Source: an uncultured Anaerovibrio sp.
GTDB lineage: Bacteria > Bacillota > Negativicutes > Selenomonadales > Selenomonadaceae
Direction of reading: 5' to 3'
Assembly: GCA_902786545.1 (NCBI GenBank)
Contig: CADACU010000007.1
Coordinates: 1 to 52,211, forward strand
Length of the DNA: 52,211 nucleotides
The notes beneath the pieces were generated by a model that did not search any database, had not been told where the DNA came from, and was given only the letters and a program-made list of their open reading frames with translations. A program made the translations under genes and the position numbers. Within the stretch, counting starts at the first letter, position 1. Each line of letters opens with the position of its first letter. Positions 18,663-26,753 of this stretch are shown here, one piece after another.

Positions 18663-19996
18663 GGTTTATCATCCCTCCAATACATGAATAGGCGCACCCG
18701 ACCTTCATTCTGGGTAAAGGTGGCATAACCCTTGTATTTTTCCAAAAACATTTTCAGGGAAACCATACCAATACCGTGGCCTTTGCGGGTGGCCCGGGGT
18801 AGGCCCTCTTTATCCAAATCTATAGGTGTGCCGCAATGGTTGCTGATGGAGAGGACGCATTGATGACCGTTATGTTGTATAGTCAAAGCTATTTCCGCAT
18901 TGTTATCGTTTGATTTTGGGGAACGGAGGGTTGCCTGCAGGGCATTTTCCAGCAAATTGGATAACAAAATGCCTAAATCATTTTCATCCGTGGCCAGATT
19001 GGCCGGCAGGTTAACCTTGGTGGTAAAGGTAATTCCAAGCCGTTGGGCTCGGGAATAATAGATGGAAATAGCAGTGTTGATAATGGGATAGTCGGAATAG
19101 GACATAACTGTGGCGGCTGGTAGCTTAAGCTCCTGTTGCCGTAAGTATTCCCGTATTTCATCCGCTTTTTGGGCATCAATCAGCTCCAGTATGTGATCGT
19201 AGCTGGTAAGAAAGCCTTGGCGGAACTTTTTTATGAGAGATTTATTTTTTTGAAGCAAAAGGCGGTGCTCCACCAAAGATACCATTTCATTGGATAAATG
19301 CTGGTTGTTTTTCTGCAGCAATTTTTTTTCATTGTAATACCTGGTAGCAATTTGAACATAGTGAAAACAGCACAGAAAAACCACCAGGAGATAAAATCTG
19401 GAAAGCAATAACTCCCAGGAATGCCAAAGAATTTTATCAGTTGACAACAGGGTTTGGGCAACGGAAATGGACAGGGGCAGGCTGGCGATATAGAGGCCGA
19501 TATTCTTCTCCTGAAAAAAATCCCGTGACGGAAGCAAGCGGGCGAACATTTGCCGTTCCCAAGGAAGCAGCAGAATAAACAACAGCAGATTGGATAGGGT
19601 ATGGATTATCAGTGCCTGATCATAGGGTGTTTCATAAAACCATAAGGTAAGTACCATATCACTGGTGCTGTGCAATAAAAAGCTCCATAGCGCTGACATT
19701 CCCAACACGAAAATATGCAGGGAAATATGGCCGGGAATAAGCCGTAAAAAGATTAGAAAATATGGAATCCAGCCTAGCATAAGCAGATATTTATAAGCCA
19801 TAATGGTAAAGCCACTGTAGGCTAATACACCAAAATACAGTGGAAGGGAAATAAGCCCCCAGCTGAGAACCCATTGCAGAAGACGACGAATTTCCTGCTG
19901 AGACATATCAGGTTTAAAGGCCAAATACCACAGGTAAGTATGGCAAAGCTGTACTATGGTAATCAAAAAAACCAATGGAATAATCAATATATTCAT
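18656..19996 (-). CDS. Sensor kinase half with ATPase domain but phospho-acceptor His replaced
   Basis: 446 residues: six or so N-terminal membrane segments (1-215), a coiled linker, a dimerisation helix and a GHKL ATPase domain (about 325-440) with the N-box LLSNLLENALQATL and the G2 box RKGHGIGMVSLKMFLEKYKG. Aligned with its neighbour, the region that reads LRHDLRHSY there reads FRQGFLTSY here: His becomes Gln and the adjacent catalytic Asp becomes Gly. It therefore should bind ATP but cannot autophosphorylate at the usual site. RBS TGAGGT precedes the ATG. It is the first gene of a coupled pair and is divergent from the lipoprotein gene. Confidence 0.87.
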   Translation of the reverse strand: MNILIIPLVFLITIVQLCHTYLWYLAFKPDMSQQEIRRLLQWVLSWGLISLPLYFGVLAYSGFTIMAYKYLLMLGWIPYFLIFLRLIPGHISLHIFVLGMSALWSFLLHSTSDMVLTLWFYETPYDQALIIHTLSNLLLFILLLPWERQMFARLLPSRDFFQEKNIGLYIASLPLSISVAQTLLSTDKILWHSWELLLSRFYLLVVFLCCFHYVQIATRYYNEKKLLQKNNQHLSNEMVSLVEHRLLLQKNKSLIKKFRQGFLTSYDHILELIDAQKADEIREYLRQQELKLPAATVMSYSDYPIINTAISIYYSRAQRLGITFTTKVNLPANLATDENDLGILLSNLLENALQATLRSPKSNDNNAEIALTIQHNGHQCVLSISNHCGTPIDLDKEGLPRATRKGHGIGMVSLKMFLEKYKGYATFTQNEGRVRLFMYWRDDKPC

Positions 19997-20034
19997 AAAT
20001 ACCTCACGGTAAAAAAGTCAAAAGGTATAAAAAT

Positions 20035-20069
20035 CGACCACTTTTAACAAAAAACGACCACTTTTAACA
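20035..20069 (+). promoter_or_regulatory. Paired direct repeats, candidate LytTR binding site
   Basis: Two exact copies of CGACCACTTTTAACA at 20035-20049 and 20055-20069, 20 bp apart start to start. This is about two helical turns, the layout bound by LytTR regulators. The pair ends 6 bp before the predicted -35 of the lipoprotein gene, an activator position. The next-door LytTR regulator is the likely ligand (inference). Confidence 0.6.
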
Positions 20070-20075
20070 GAAGTA

Positions 20076-20104
20076 TTGAAGTAAAAAAATAGTTTTGCTA
20101 AAGT
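20076..20104 (+). promoter_or_regulatory. Weak promoter of the lipoprotein gene
   Basis: TTGAAG (20076-20081), a 17-bp spacer and TAAAGT (20099-20104). Both boxes are imperfect, as expected for an activated promoter. It predicts a leader of about 80 nt. Confidence 0.5.
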
Positions 20105-20191
20105 AAAAGTGTCCGTAGGGAGATGCGAAATCTCCCATAAAACACAATACCACGAAGGTATAAATTTATCAAGGTTGAGGGGGAAAAACGG

Positions 20192-20845
20192 ATGTTGAAA
20201 AAATTATTATTGTCTGTGGTTGCATTGCTTGCTGTATTTGCAATCGCCGGATGCGGTGCCGACAAGCCAAAGGACAGCGCTGACAAAGCCATCTTGGGTT
20301 ATTCTGAGATAATGGCTTACGGTGTATCTGATAGCATGGCGGCTACAGGTATGACCAAGAAACAGGAGGAGGAAATTCAGGAAGCGGTTATTGGTGATTT
20401 GCTGAAGGCATTTGCCCAGTTCCCACTGAATGATGCCAATGTTCAGACTGTAACTACTTCATACATCACCAAGATGAAGGCAGCTATGCAGATTAAGACT
20501 GAGATTACGAAAGATGATGCTGAGCATCCAGTAGTTAAAGTTACTGCCAATGTAATTGATCAGGCGGGTGCTGCTAACTTGGCCAATACGAATGCGGATA
20601 TTCAGGCTCTTGGTGTAGTATTAGGCGCCCTGCAGGCTAACGGCTATACTGTGGAGCAGTTCAAGCAGGACCCGGATTTCCAGAAGGCTACTATTGAATG
20701 TATTGAAAACTATATCAATGAGTTCCCGCTGAAGATGGGTCAGACTTATGAGTGCAAGTGCGAAATCGTTAAGGGCGACGATGGCAAAACTTATTGGGCT
20801 CCGGTTGATGTGGACGGCCTGAAGAAGTTTGTTAATGGTAATTGA
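20192..20845 (+). CDS. Putative lipoprotein of unknown function
   Basis: A 217-residue secreted lipoprotein: basic start MLKKLLL, a hydrophobic stretch and the lipobox AIAGC at about residue 21, then a soluble alpha-rich domain with ADKAILGYSEIMAYGVSDSMAATGM and a C-terminal TYECKCEIVKGDDGKTYWAPVD. It loosely resembles small lipoproteins of the DUF5105 kind, but I cannot name a function. GAGGGGG precedes the ATG. It lies divergent from the split kinase and behind the paired direct repeats, so it is the best candidate target of the LytTR regulator. Confidence 0.8.
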   Translation: MLKKLLLSVVALLAVFAIAGCGADKPKDSADKAILGYSEIMAYGVSDSMAATGMTKKQEEEIQEAVIGDLLKAFAQFPLNDANVQTVTTSYITKMKAAMQIKTEITKDDAEHPVVKVTANVIDQAGAANLANTNADIQALGVVLGALQANGYTVEQFKQDPDFQKATIECIENYINEFPLKMGQTYECKCEIVKGDDGKTYWAPVDVDGLKKFVNGN

Positions 20846-20890
20846 TTAAAATGTAAGGGATTATATATTTTGTAAAGGAGGTTGTATAAT

Positions 20891-21088
20891 ATGAAAAAGA
20901 AAATTGGTATGGTATTGGCTGCTATGGTATTTGCTTTAGGGGCATAGATGGCTAGTGCAGCATCTTTGGTAGGTACTGCTCCAGAGCTTAACCTGTTGGA
21001 TGAGGAAGAGATTATTATCGTAGATGAGCCTGTAGAGTCCGGTGACCTTATCGTGACCGAAGATGGCGATGTTTACGAAGTAGAATAA
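20891..21088 (+). pseudogene. Small secreted acidic peptide gene with in-frame amber in the signal peptide
   Basis: With AAAGGAGG at 20874-20881, an ATG at 20891 opens MKKKIGMVLAAMVFALGA, then TAG at 20945-20947, then in the same frame MASAASLVGTAPELNLL and a very acidic tail to a TAA at 21086. Together these make a standard signal peptide (cleavage after ASA) and a mature peptide of about 43 residues. One base change (for example CAG to TAG) explains the break. Reinitiation at the ATG right after the TAG would give the peptide without most of its signal. The gene follows the lipoprotein by 45 bp and precedes a terminator. Function unknown; suppression or a sequencing error would restore it. 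Confidence 0.65.
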
Positions 21089-21110
21089 GAATAGCTGGTA
21101 TCCATATTTT

Positions 21111-21142
21111 AACACCTGTCCGTTTTTGGGCAGGTGTTTTTA
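21111..21142 (+). terminator. Terminator after the lipoprotein/peptide unit
   Basis: AACACCTGTCC pairs with GGCAGGTGTT through an internal mismatch, followed by a T-rich run (TTTTTATTT). Confidence 0.88.
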
Positions 21143-21193
21143 TTTCTATTTCAATGAGACTTTGTCCTGACAGGGGAATATTTTAAAATACAT

Positions 21194-21221
21194 TTGACAA
21201 ATGTTTGTACAATAGTATAAT
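21194..21221 (+). promoter_or_regulatory. Promoter of the cobalamin uptake operon
   Basis: TTGACA (21194-21199), a 16-bp spacer and TATAAT (21216-21221), about 35 bp before the riboswitch. Confidence 0.85.
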
Positions 21222-21254
21222 TAAGAAGGTTTTAATCAAAATTTAATATTTGGG

Positions 21255-21450
21255 AACAGGTGTCGTATGCGTTTGCATTTAGACTTAATAGAGAAGCTGG
21301 TAAAGTCCAGCACGGTCCCGCCACTGTAAGAGGAGTTTAGCTGCAGGTTTGGCCACTGGAGTATTCTGGGAAGGCGCAGCGAAGCGATGAATCAAGTCAG
21401 GAGAACTGCCTGTTTTTCAATCACCGTTTTTACCTGCGAGCGACAGGAAG
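21255..21450 (+). ncRNA. Cobalamin (AdoCbl/B12) riboswitch
   Basis: Recognised by the conserved core GGTCCCGCCACTGTAAG, the upstream GAAGCTGGTAAAGTCCAGC, and the 3' portion with AAGTCAGGAGAACTGCCTG. It lies in the leader of a btuFDC-like operon and is followed by two terminator-like hairpins, so high cobalamin should switch expression off. The ends are approximate. Confidence 0.93.
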
Positions 21451-21493
21451 GGGATTTTTGAGGACTTATATGATTATTTAAGACCTTTGTTCT

Positions 21494-21525
21494 GCTTTTC
21501 TGCCTTTTTGGACGAAAAGCTTTTT
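21494..21525 (+). terminator. First terminator hairpin of the B12 leader
   Basis: GCTTTTC (21494-21500) pairs with GAAAAGC (21514-21520), followed by TTTTTC. With the second hairpin it forms a tandem expression platform. Confidence 0.65.
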
Positions 21526-21538
21526 CTTTGTGTGGTTA

Positions 21539-21580
21539 AAAACGGTTAGGATTTGATGCCTGACCGTTTTGTTATTTTTG
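21539..21580 (+). terminator. Second, strong terminator of the B12 leader
   Basis: AAAACGGTTAGG pairs with CCTGACCGTTTT (one G-T) around an 8-base loop, followed by GTTATTTTT, 25 bp before btuF. Likely the main off-switch of the riboswitch. Confidence 0.85.
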
Positions 21581-21604
21581 GGTAAAAACGAGGAGAATGG
21601 TTGA

Positions 21605-22588
21605 ATGAAGTATTTTATTAAATTATTTGCCGTTGTGACAGTACTTATTGTGCTTTGTGCTTCTGGTTGCAGCAAACAGCCGGCCGCATCCTCTGATGAA
21701 TATGAGGTCACTGATTGCCAGGGAACGGTGGTGCATTTTAAGGAAAAGCCCAAACGAATTGTCACGGCCACCAAGGGGACAGACACCATCGTACTGGGAT
21801 TAGTAAAACCGGATAAGATGGTTGCCTGCGACCGGAATTTGGATGATCCAAATAGCTCCAATATGCTGGAGCTGGTCAAGGAAATACCAAACCGCGTGCA
21901 CCTGCCAAAATTGGAGGAGTTGCTGGTTTTGCAGCCTGATTTGGTTATAGCGGTTGATTGGGGCAATTTGGACTATGTCCAATCCTTGCGGGACATGGGC
22001 ATAAATGTGGTGGTAGTCCGAGGAGCAAAAAATTTATCTGATGTAAAAGAGAATATTACCCTTATTTCTGCCGCTCTGGGTGAACCGGAAAAGGGCCAGC
22101 AGCTTATTTCCCAAATGGAAGCGCGCTTGAATGCGCTCAAGGAAAAAGTTGACCGGTTAGTTCCCCGGGACCAGCGCCAGCGGGCCGTTTTAATATCCCG
22201 GGTGGCGTATTATGGAGGTAAAGGCTGTATATATGATGATGCCTGCCAGTGGGCCGGTGTTATCAATGGTCTGGCGGAGGCCGGATTGCATCGGGGGACC
22301 AATCTTACCAAAGAAATGATTGTAAAAATTGATCCGGATGTTTTGTTTTTGCCTAGCTATTCGATGCGCGGCCTGGCTGATAAACAGTCTTTTCGGGATA
22401 ATTACATAAAGGATCCGTCATTGCAGCATGTCAAGGCCATTAAGAATGGCAAGGTGCGGGAGCCGCGGGATGCATATATTTATTCTGCGTCACAGGATTT
22501 TTGCTTTGGAGCACAAGAAATTGCCTATTGTGCCTATGGAGATGAATTTAAGCAGGATGATCAACAACATTTGTCGGTGGCGGAGTGA
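21605..22588 (+). CDS. btuF: ABC transporter substrate-binding lipoprotein, cobalamin type
   Basis: A 327-residue lipoprotein of the BtuF/FepB fold. Lipobox LCASGC at about residue 22; then VTDCQGTVVHFKEKPKRIVTA, IVLGLVKPDKMVACD, LEELLVLQPDLVIAVDWGN, and ILISR...GLAEAGLHRGTNLTKEMIVKIDPDVLFLP, all standard for periplasmic-binding family 2. Placement behind a B12 riboswitch points to cobalamin or a cobinamide precursor. A GAGGAG site precedes the ATG. It is followed by the ATPase after 3 bp. Confidence 0.88.
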   Translation: MKYFIKLFAVVTVLIVLCASGCSKQPAASSDEYEVTDCQGTVVHFKEKPKRIVTATKGTDTIVLGLVKPDKMVACDRNLDDPNSSNMLELVKEIPNRVHLPKLEELLVLQPDLVIAVDWGNLDYVQSLRDMGINVVVVRGAKNLSDVKENITLISAALGEPEKGQQLISQMEARLNALKEKVDRLVPRDQRQRAVLISRVAYYGGKGCIYDDACQWAGVINGLAEAGLHRGTNLTKEMIVKIDPDVLFLPSYSMRGLADKQSFRDNYIKDPSLQHVKAIKNGKVREPRDAYIYSASQDFCFGAQEIAYCAYGDEFKQDDQQHLSVAE

Positions 22589-22591
22589 GCA

Positions 22592-23452
22592 ATGAAAGAA
22601 TTATTAAAGGTTGATAACATAACCACTGGTTATGAAGATAATAAAATATTGACAGATATATCTTTTTCGGTGAATAAAGGTGAGTTTTTAGGTATCATCG
22701 GCAAAAATGGTGCCGGTAAGAGTACCCTTTTAAAGGCCCTCCGGGGCTTTTTGCCGGTAAAGCAGGGTAGTATCCGGCTGTTTGACCGGGAACTTTCTGA
22801 ATACCAGCAGTGGGAATTGGCCGCTAAAATAGCCTATCTTCAGCAGCAGATTGAGCTTACCTTTGATTATACTGCCCGGGATATGGTGCTGGCTGGCCGT
22901 TATCCATATATGAAATGGTATGAACAGCCAGGCGAAAAGGATATAGAAATAACTGAAGCCTGTATGAAATACACCGGGGTGCTGGAGCTGGCTGATACTC
23001 CCATCCGGGCCATGTCCGGCGGACAACGCCAGCGGGTGCTTTTGGCCAAGATATTGGCCCAGCAGACGCCGGTCCTGTTTTTGGATGAACCGGCCGCTGG
23101 CCTGGATCTCTTTTATCAGGAGGAGATTTTCCGATTTTGTCAGGAGATGTGCAGCCGGGGCAAGACAGTGATTATGGTAGTGCATGAGCTAAATCTGGCA
23201 GCCAGATATTGTTCCCGGGTGATGCTTATAAATAATGGGAACATAATAGCTGATGATGTGCCACAGTCGGTTCTTACCGATCAGCTGTTAACGAAGGCCT
23301 ATGGAGTGGATATTCGTTCCCTTATAAATCCGGAAACTGGTCATGCCGATATTTTTACAGTGCCAACCAAGCTGGATGCCAATAAACAGCAGCTGTTGGA
23401 TATAATAGTGGGCATGGATGAAAATGGGGCAGAAGGGAATGGTGAGTCATGA
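22592..23452 (+). CDS. btuD: ABC transporter ATP-binding protein, cobalamin type
   Basis: A 286-residue ATPase: Walker A GKNGAGKSTLLKALRG, Q-loop LQQQIELTFDYTARDMVLAGRYPYMKW (FecE/BtuD type), signature MSGGQRQRVLLAKILAQ, Walker B VLFLDEPAAGLD, and the His of VVHELNLAARYC. A C-terminal extension of about 50 residues carries no obvious domain. It overlaps the permease gene by 4 bp (ATGA). The unit is under the B12 riboswitch. Confidence 0.92.
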   Translation: MKELLKVDNITTGYEDNKILTDISFSVNKGEFLGIIGKNGAGKSTLLKALRGFLPVKQGSIRLFDRELSEYQQWELAAKIAYLQQQIELTFDYTARDMVLAGRYPYMKWYEQPGEKDIEITEACMKYTGVLELADTPIRAMSGGQRQRVLLAKILAQQTPVLFLDEPAAGLDLFYQEEIFRFCQEMCSRGKTVIMVVHELNLAARYCSRVMLINNGNIIADDVPQSVLTDQLLTKAYGVDIRSLINPETGHADIFTVPTKLDANKQQLLDIIVGMDENGAEGNGES

Positions 23453-24477
23453 GGATATATCATCTGAAGCTTGTCATAACCGGTCTGTTAACATTCCTTG
23501 CCATAGTAATTTGCTTTTCCCTGTCAGCCGGTCAATATGATTTGGGCTTTATGCAGGTGGTGGCCTGGGGCTTCCATCAGCTGGGAATACCGGTTTTGAA
23601 TGATTTGTCTATTACCCCGCAGCAGGAGGCGGTTCTGTTGTACATAAGAGCCCCTCGTACTGTGGTGGGCCTTTTGGTGGGAGCAGGACTGGCCGCTTCC
23701 GGGGCTGTTTTGCAGGGGTTGTTTAGCAATCCCTTGGCGGATCCGGGCATAATCGGTGTGTCCAGCGGGGCTACCCTTGGTGCCGTGACGGCTATATGCC
23801 TAGGTATTAACGCTGTGAGCATGTTTGGTTTACCATTATTTGCTTTTGTGGGAGCGATTACAGCTGTAAGCCTGACAATTGGCCTGTCAGCCCGTAATGG
23901 ACGAATTCCGGTTTTGACTTTGCTGTTGGCCGGTGTAGTGGTGGGAATGCTATTTAGTGCTGTTACAGCAGCTCTTTTGACAGTAATGGATGACCACAAG
24001 GTGCAGCAGTACCTGTTTTGGACCATTGGCAGTTTGGATTATCGTCGGTGGGAGCATGTGCTTATGGGTGTGGTACCGATAAGCATGGGAATAATCATTA
24101 TGCTATTGATGGCCAGACATTTAAATATATTGGCCCTTGGCGAGGCTGAAGCCAAGGCCGTGGGGATGCCGGTGGCCAAATATCGGCTGATTTTGTTGGC
24201 TGTGGCGGCACTGACTACTGCATCCAGCGTATGTATCAGCGGCAGTATTGGTTTTGTGGGACTGATTATTCCCCATATGATGCGTATACTGGTGGGGCCT
24301 AATCACCGCCATTTGTTACCGGCCAGCATATTGGCCGGGGCAGTATTTTTGGTATTTTGTGATAGTATCGGCCGGACCATACTCACTAACACGGAGATAA
24401 ATGTGGGTATAATGACGGCTGTACTGGGTACACCGTATTTCTTATTCCTATTAAGAAAGCATACAGATTTACAATAA
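23449..24477 (+). CDS. btuC: ABC transporter permease, FecCD/BtuC family
   Basis: A 342-residue permease with about ten membrane segments. Family marks: YIRAPRTVVGLLVGAGLAASGAVLQGLFSNPLADPGIIGVSSGATLGAV, LGEAEAKAVGMPVAKYR (the ATPase coupling region), and SGSIGFVGLIIPHMMRILVGPNHRHLLPAS. It completes the cobalamin importer and is translationally coupled to btuD. Confidence 0.94.
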   Translation: MRIYHLKLVITGLLTFLAIVICFSLSAGQYDLGFMQVVAWGFHQLGIPVLNDLSITPQQEAVLLYIRAPRTVVGLLVGAGLAASGAVLQGLFSNPLADPGIIGVSSGATLGAVTAICLGINAVSMFGLPLFAFVGAITAVSLTIGLSARNGRIPVLTLLLAGVVVGMLFSAVTAALLTVMDDHKVQQYLFWTIGSLDYRRWEHVLMGVVPISMGIIIMLLMARHLNILALGEAEAKAVGMPVAKYRLILLAVAALTTASSVCISGSIGFVGLIIPHMMRILVGPNHRHLLPASILAGAVFLVFCDSIGRTILTNTEINVGIMTAVLGTPYFLFLLRKHTDLQ

Positions 24478-24483
24478 CAATAA

Positions 24484-24540
24484 CCTTAGCCTTCTCCTAT
24501 GGAGAAGGTGGCAGCCGAAGGCTGACGGATGAGGTTGACA
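24484..24540 (+). repeat. Intergenic palindromic repeat, family 2
   Basis: CCTTCTCC-TAT-GGAGAAGG hairpin, then TGGC, a small hairpin AGCC-GAA-GGCT, then GACGGATGAGGT. Related copies at 29835-29881 and 40491-40536 (other strand) and 51779-51832 have different stem sequences. It lies between btuC and the receptor gene. Confidence 0.75.
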
Positions 24541-24558
24541 TATATATACATATATTTT

Positions 24559-24718
24559 TACAAACATTTTTGGAGGAGAAACGGAAATGAAGAACAAGAA
24601 GTATTTGAGCATGGCCCTGGCTTTGGCTGTAATGGCCACCAGCTCAAGCGTACTGGCTGCTGATGTGGCCGATTTTGGCGACGAGGATGTGGTAGTGACT
24701 GCTACCAGAACAGAAAAA
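24559..24718 (+). repeat. Left arm of a 160-bp inverted repeat covering a receptor 5' end
   Basis: From TTTACAAACATTTTT through the ribosome site, signal peptide and TonB box of the receptor. Nearly identical (about a dozen differences by eye) to the reverse complement of about 29663-29823. The longest exact shared run is about 45 bp. Confidence 0.85.
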
Positions 24719-26677
24719 AGAGACATTGATGTACCTGCATCCACTGAGGTTATTACTGCAGAACAAATCAGGGACATGGGTGCTAACAGTGTAGCTGATG
24801 CACTTTCTAAGACAAATGGGTTTTCCTTTAAATCATTTGGCCAGCTTAATGCAGCTATGGGTACTATGACTAATGAGCTTAGTATTCGCGGTATTGATAA
24901 TGGTACATTGGTAATGATTAACGGTGTACCAGTAACCATGCGTACTAAGTATGATGTTTCTGCTATTCCAGCCGGTATCATTGAGCGTATTGAAGTTATC
25001 AAGGGAGCTGGTTCCACCCTGTATGGCTCTCAAGCAATGGCTGGTGTAGTAAATATAATTACCAAGAATAATGAAGAACCGTTTGCTAATAATGTGTTTG
25101 TTGGTTTTGGTACGCAGGGTCAGCAACATTATGGTGTAAATGCGACTGTAGAAAAGGCAAGTGTACATTATAATAAGCAGAAATGGACTGGCAGTCATGA
25201 TGCAACGGTTTCTGATTTTGATTACAATGGTAATGGCACAACCGCAGCTGATCGGCATAAATTTAAGGGCGAGACTCACACATGGATTCGCGATGTAGAA
25301 AAAACATCTGTTGGATTCAATGTTAAAGTTAACGATCGGTTTAATGTAATGTACGAGTACAATGATTCTTTGGGGACATATGACAGATACATTACTGATT
25401 TGGCTGCTACTAATGAATATAAAGCAGGTGGTGAATATGGAGATCTTCACGCAGAAGTAGGAGATTTCTTTAATTCAAGACGATATAACACTTCACAGCA
25501 TAATATTCAGGCCATATATAAGGATGATTTGTGGAATACAAAGTTCTTCTACAATACTGGCACAATTAAATCTACCGGACCAAGTGCCTATAGTGTAAGC
25601 GCCTCCTTTAACTCTAAAAAAGGCACGGCAACTCCAAGTTATAACACAAATAATGGATGGTATGATAATAATAAGAAGAAAGTATTGTACAACACCTTAG
25701 AAAAAAATATAACTTATGGTACTGATATCCAGCGTACTTGGCATATTAGTGACGCTACCACTGTGGTGGCTGGTGCCAATGGACAGCGGGAAAGATATGA
25801 AGCTTGCTATACACCTTATACTACAGGAACATCTCATAAGCTTTTCGAACGGAATGTTTGGGCGTTATTTGCCCAGGTAGACCATAACTTTGATGCTAAA
25901 AATAACATCATTGTCGGTGCAAGAGAAACTTGGACCAGTGCCACTAATTTGAATTATAACAATTTCTCTGGCTCATTGGCCTATACCCATAAGCTGAACG
26001 ATGAGAATAATCTTTATGCGGCTGTAAACCAATCATTTATTTTGCCAACCTTTGCTCAAATGTATGGTGCATCTGACCAGGCTATTCCTAATCCTGGCTT
26101 GAAGCCACAGAAGGGTATTAATTACGAATTGGGTTGGAAACACAATCATGGAGTGCATACCTATAAGGCAGCTATCTTTAAGACAAATATAGCTGATAAT
26201 ATTGCCGCTACTTGGAATAAGACTAAAGAAGAATATACTTACAACAATGAAGATTTCAAGAATACCGGCTTGGAACTTTCTTGGAATATTGCTCCAGAGA
26301 CCAGCAAGTTTTCCTTTAACTATGGTCTTACTTGGCAGAATCCACAGGTTAAGTCTGACAAAAAGCAATATTGGGATAGAAAATTCGGCAGATTGCAGCT
26401 TACTGGTGCTGTAAAGTATAAGGTCAGCAAGTTTACTGGTGAACTTACGGCATCCTACCTCTGTGACCGTGTAAATACGCCGTCTTCTGAACGGTCCTTT
26501 GCGGCTAAACCATATCTCCTTACCGGTTTGAACCTTATTTATAGTCCGACCGATAAGAGTGATATTACATTGAGCATTGATAATGTATTGAACCGTAGGG
26601 ATAATGTAACTCATTCTTCCTCCATCTACTATACTGCTCCAATCAGCTGCATGTTGACTTATAATATGAAGTTCTAA
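24587..26677 (+). CDS. btuB: TonB-dependent outer-membrane receptor, BtuB-like
   Basis: A 696-residue outer-membrane receptor. Signal peptide MKNKKYLSMALALAVMATS cleaved near VLA-AD; TonB box DVVVTATR, close to that of BtuB; plug domain (about 45-165) with MINGVPVTMR, IERIEVIKGAGSTLYGSQAMAGVVNIITK; then a beta-barrel with an NP.L.P.KG.NYELGWK segment and a terminal Phe (YNMKF). It lies 109 bp behind the B12 importer and is probably on the riboswitch-controlled transcript, so cobalamin is the likely ligand. The first 43 residues are identical to those of the inverted receptor at 27836-29794, while the barrels differ. Confidence 0.88.
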   Translation: MKNKKYLSMALALAVMATSSSVLAADVADFGDEDVVVTATRTEKRDIDVPASTEVITAEQIRDMGANSVADALSKTNGFSFKSFGQLNAAMGTMTNELSIRGIDNGTLVMINGVPVTMRTKYDVSAIPAGIIERIEVIKGAGSTLYGSQAMAGVVNIITKNNEEPFANNVFVGFGTQGQQHYGVNATVEKASVHYNKQKWTGSHDATVSDFDYNGNGTTAADRHKFKGETHTWIRDVEKTSVGFNVKVNDRFNVMYEYNDSLGTYDRYITDLAATNEYKAGGEYGDLHAEVGDFFNSRRYNTSQHNIQAIYKDDLWNTKFFYNTGTIKSTGPSAYSVSASFNSKKGTATPSYNTNNGWYDNNKKKVLYNTLEKNITYGTDIQRTWHISDATTVVAGANGQRERYEACYTPYTTGTSHKLFERNVWALFAQVDHNFDAKNNIIVGARETWTSATNLNYNNFSGSLAYTHKLNDENNLYAAVNQSFILPTFAQMYGASDQAIPNPGLKPQKGINYELGWKHNHGVHTYKAAIFKTNIADNIAATWNKTKEEYTYNNEDFKNTGLELSWNIAPETSKFSFNYGLTWQNPQVKSDKKQYWDRKFGRLQLTGAVKYKVSKFTGELTASYLCDRVNTPSSERSFAAKPYLLTGLNLIYSPTDKSDITLSIDNVLNRRDNVTHSSSIYYTAPISCMLTYNMKF

Positions 26678-26693
26678 GTTAACAATAGGAATA

Positions 26694-26741
26694 AAATAGG
26701 GAACTTTTTGTTACAAAAAACAATAAAAAAGTTCCCTATTT
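26694..26741. terminator. Long palindrome: receptor terminator and possible operator
   Basis: A perfect 16-bp inverted repeat AAATAGGGAACTTTTT / AAAAAGTTCCCTATTT with a 16-base centre and a T-rich exit, 16 bp after the receptor stop, so a good terminator. Its core TAGGGAACTTT is repeated in the next palindrome. Confidence 0.85.
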
Positions 26742-26753
26742 TTATATTGAATT

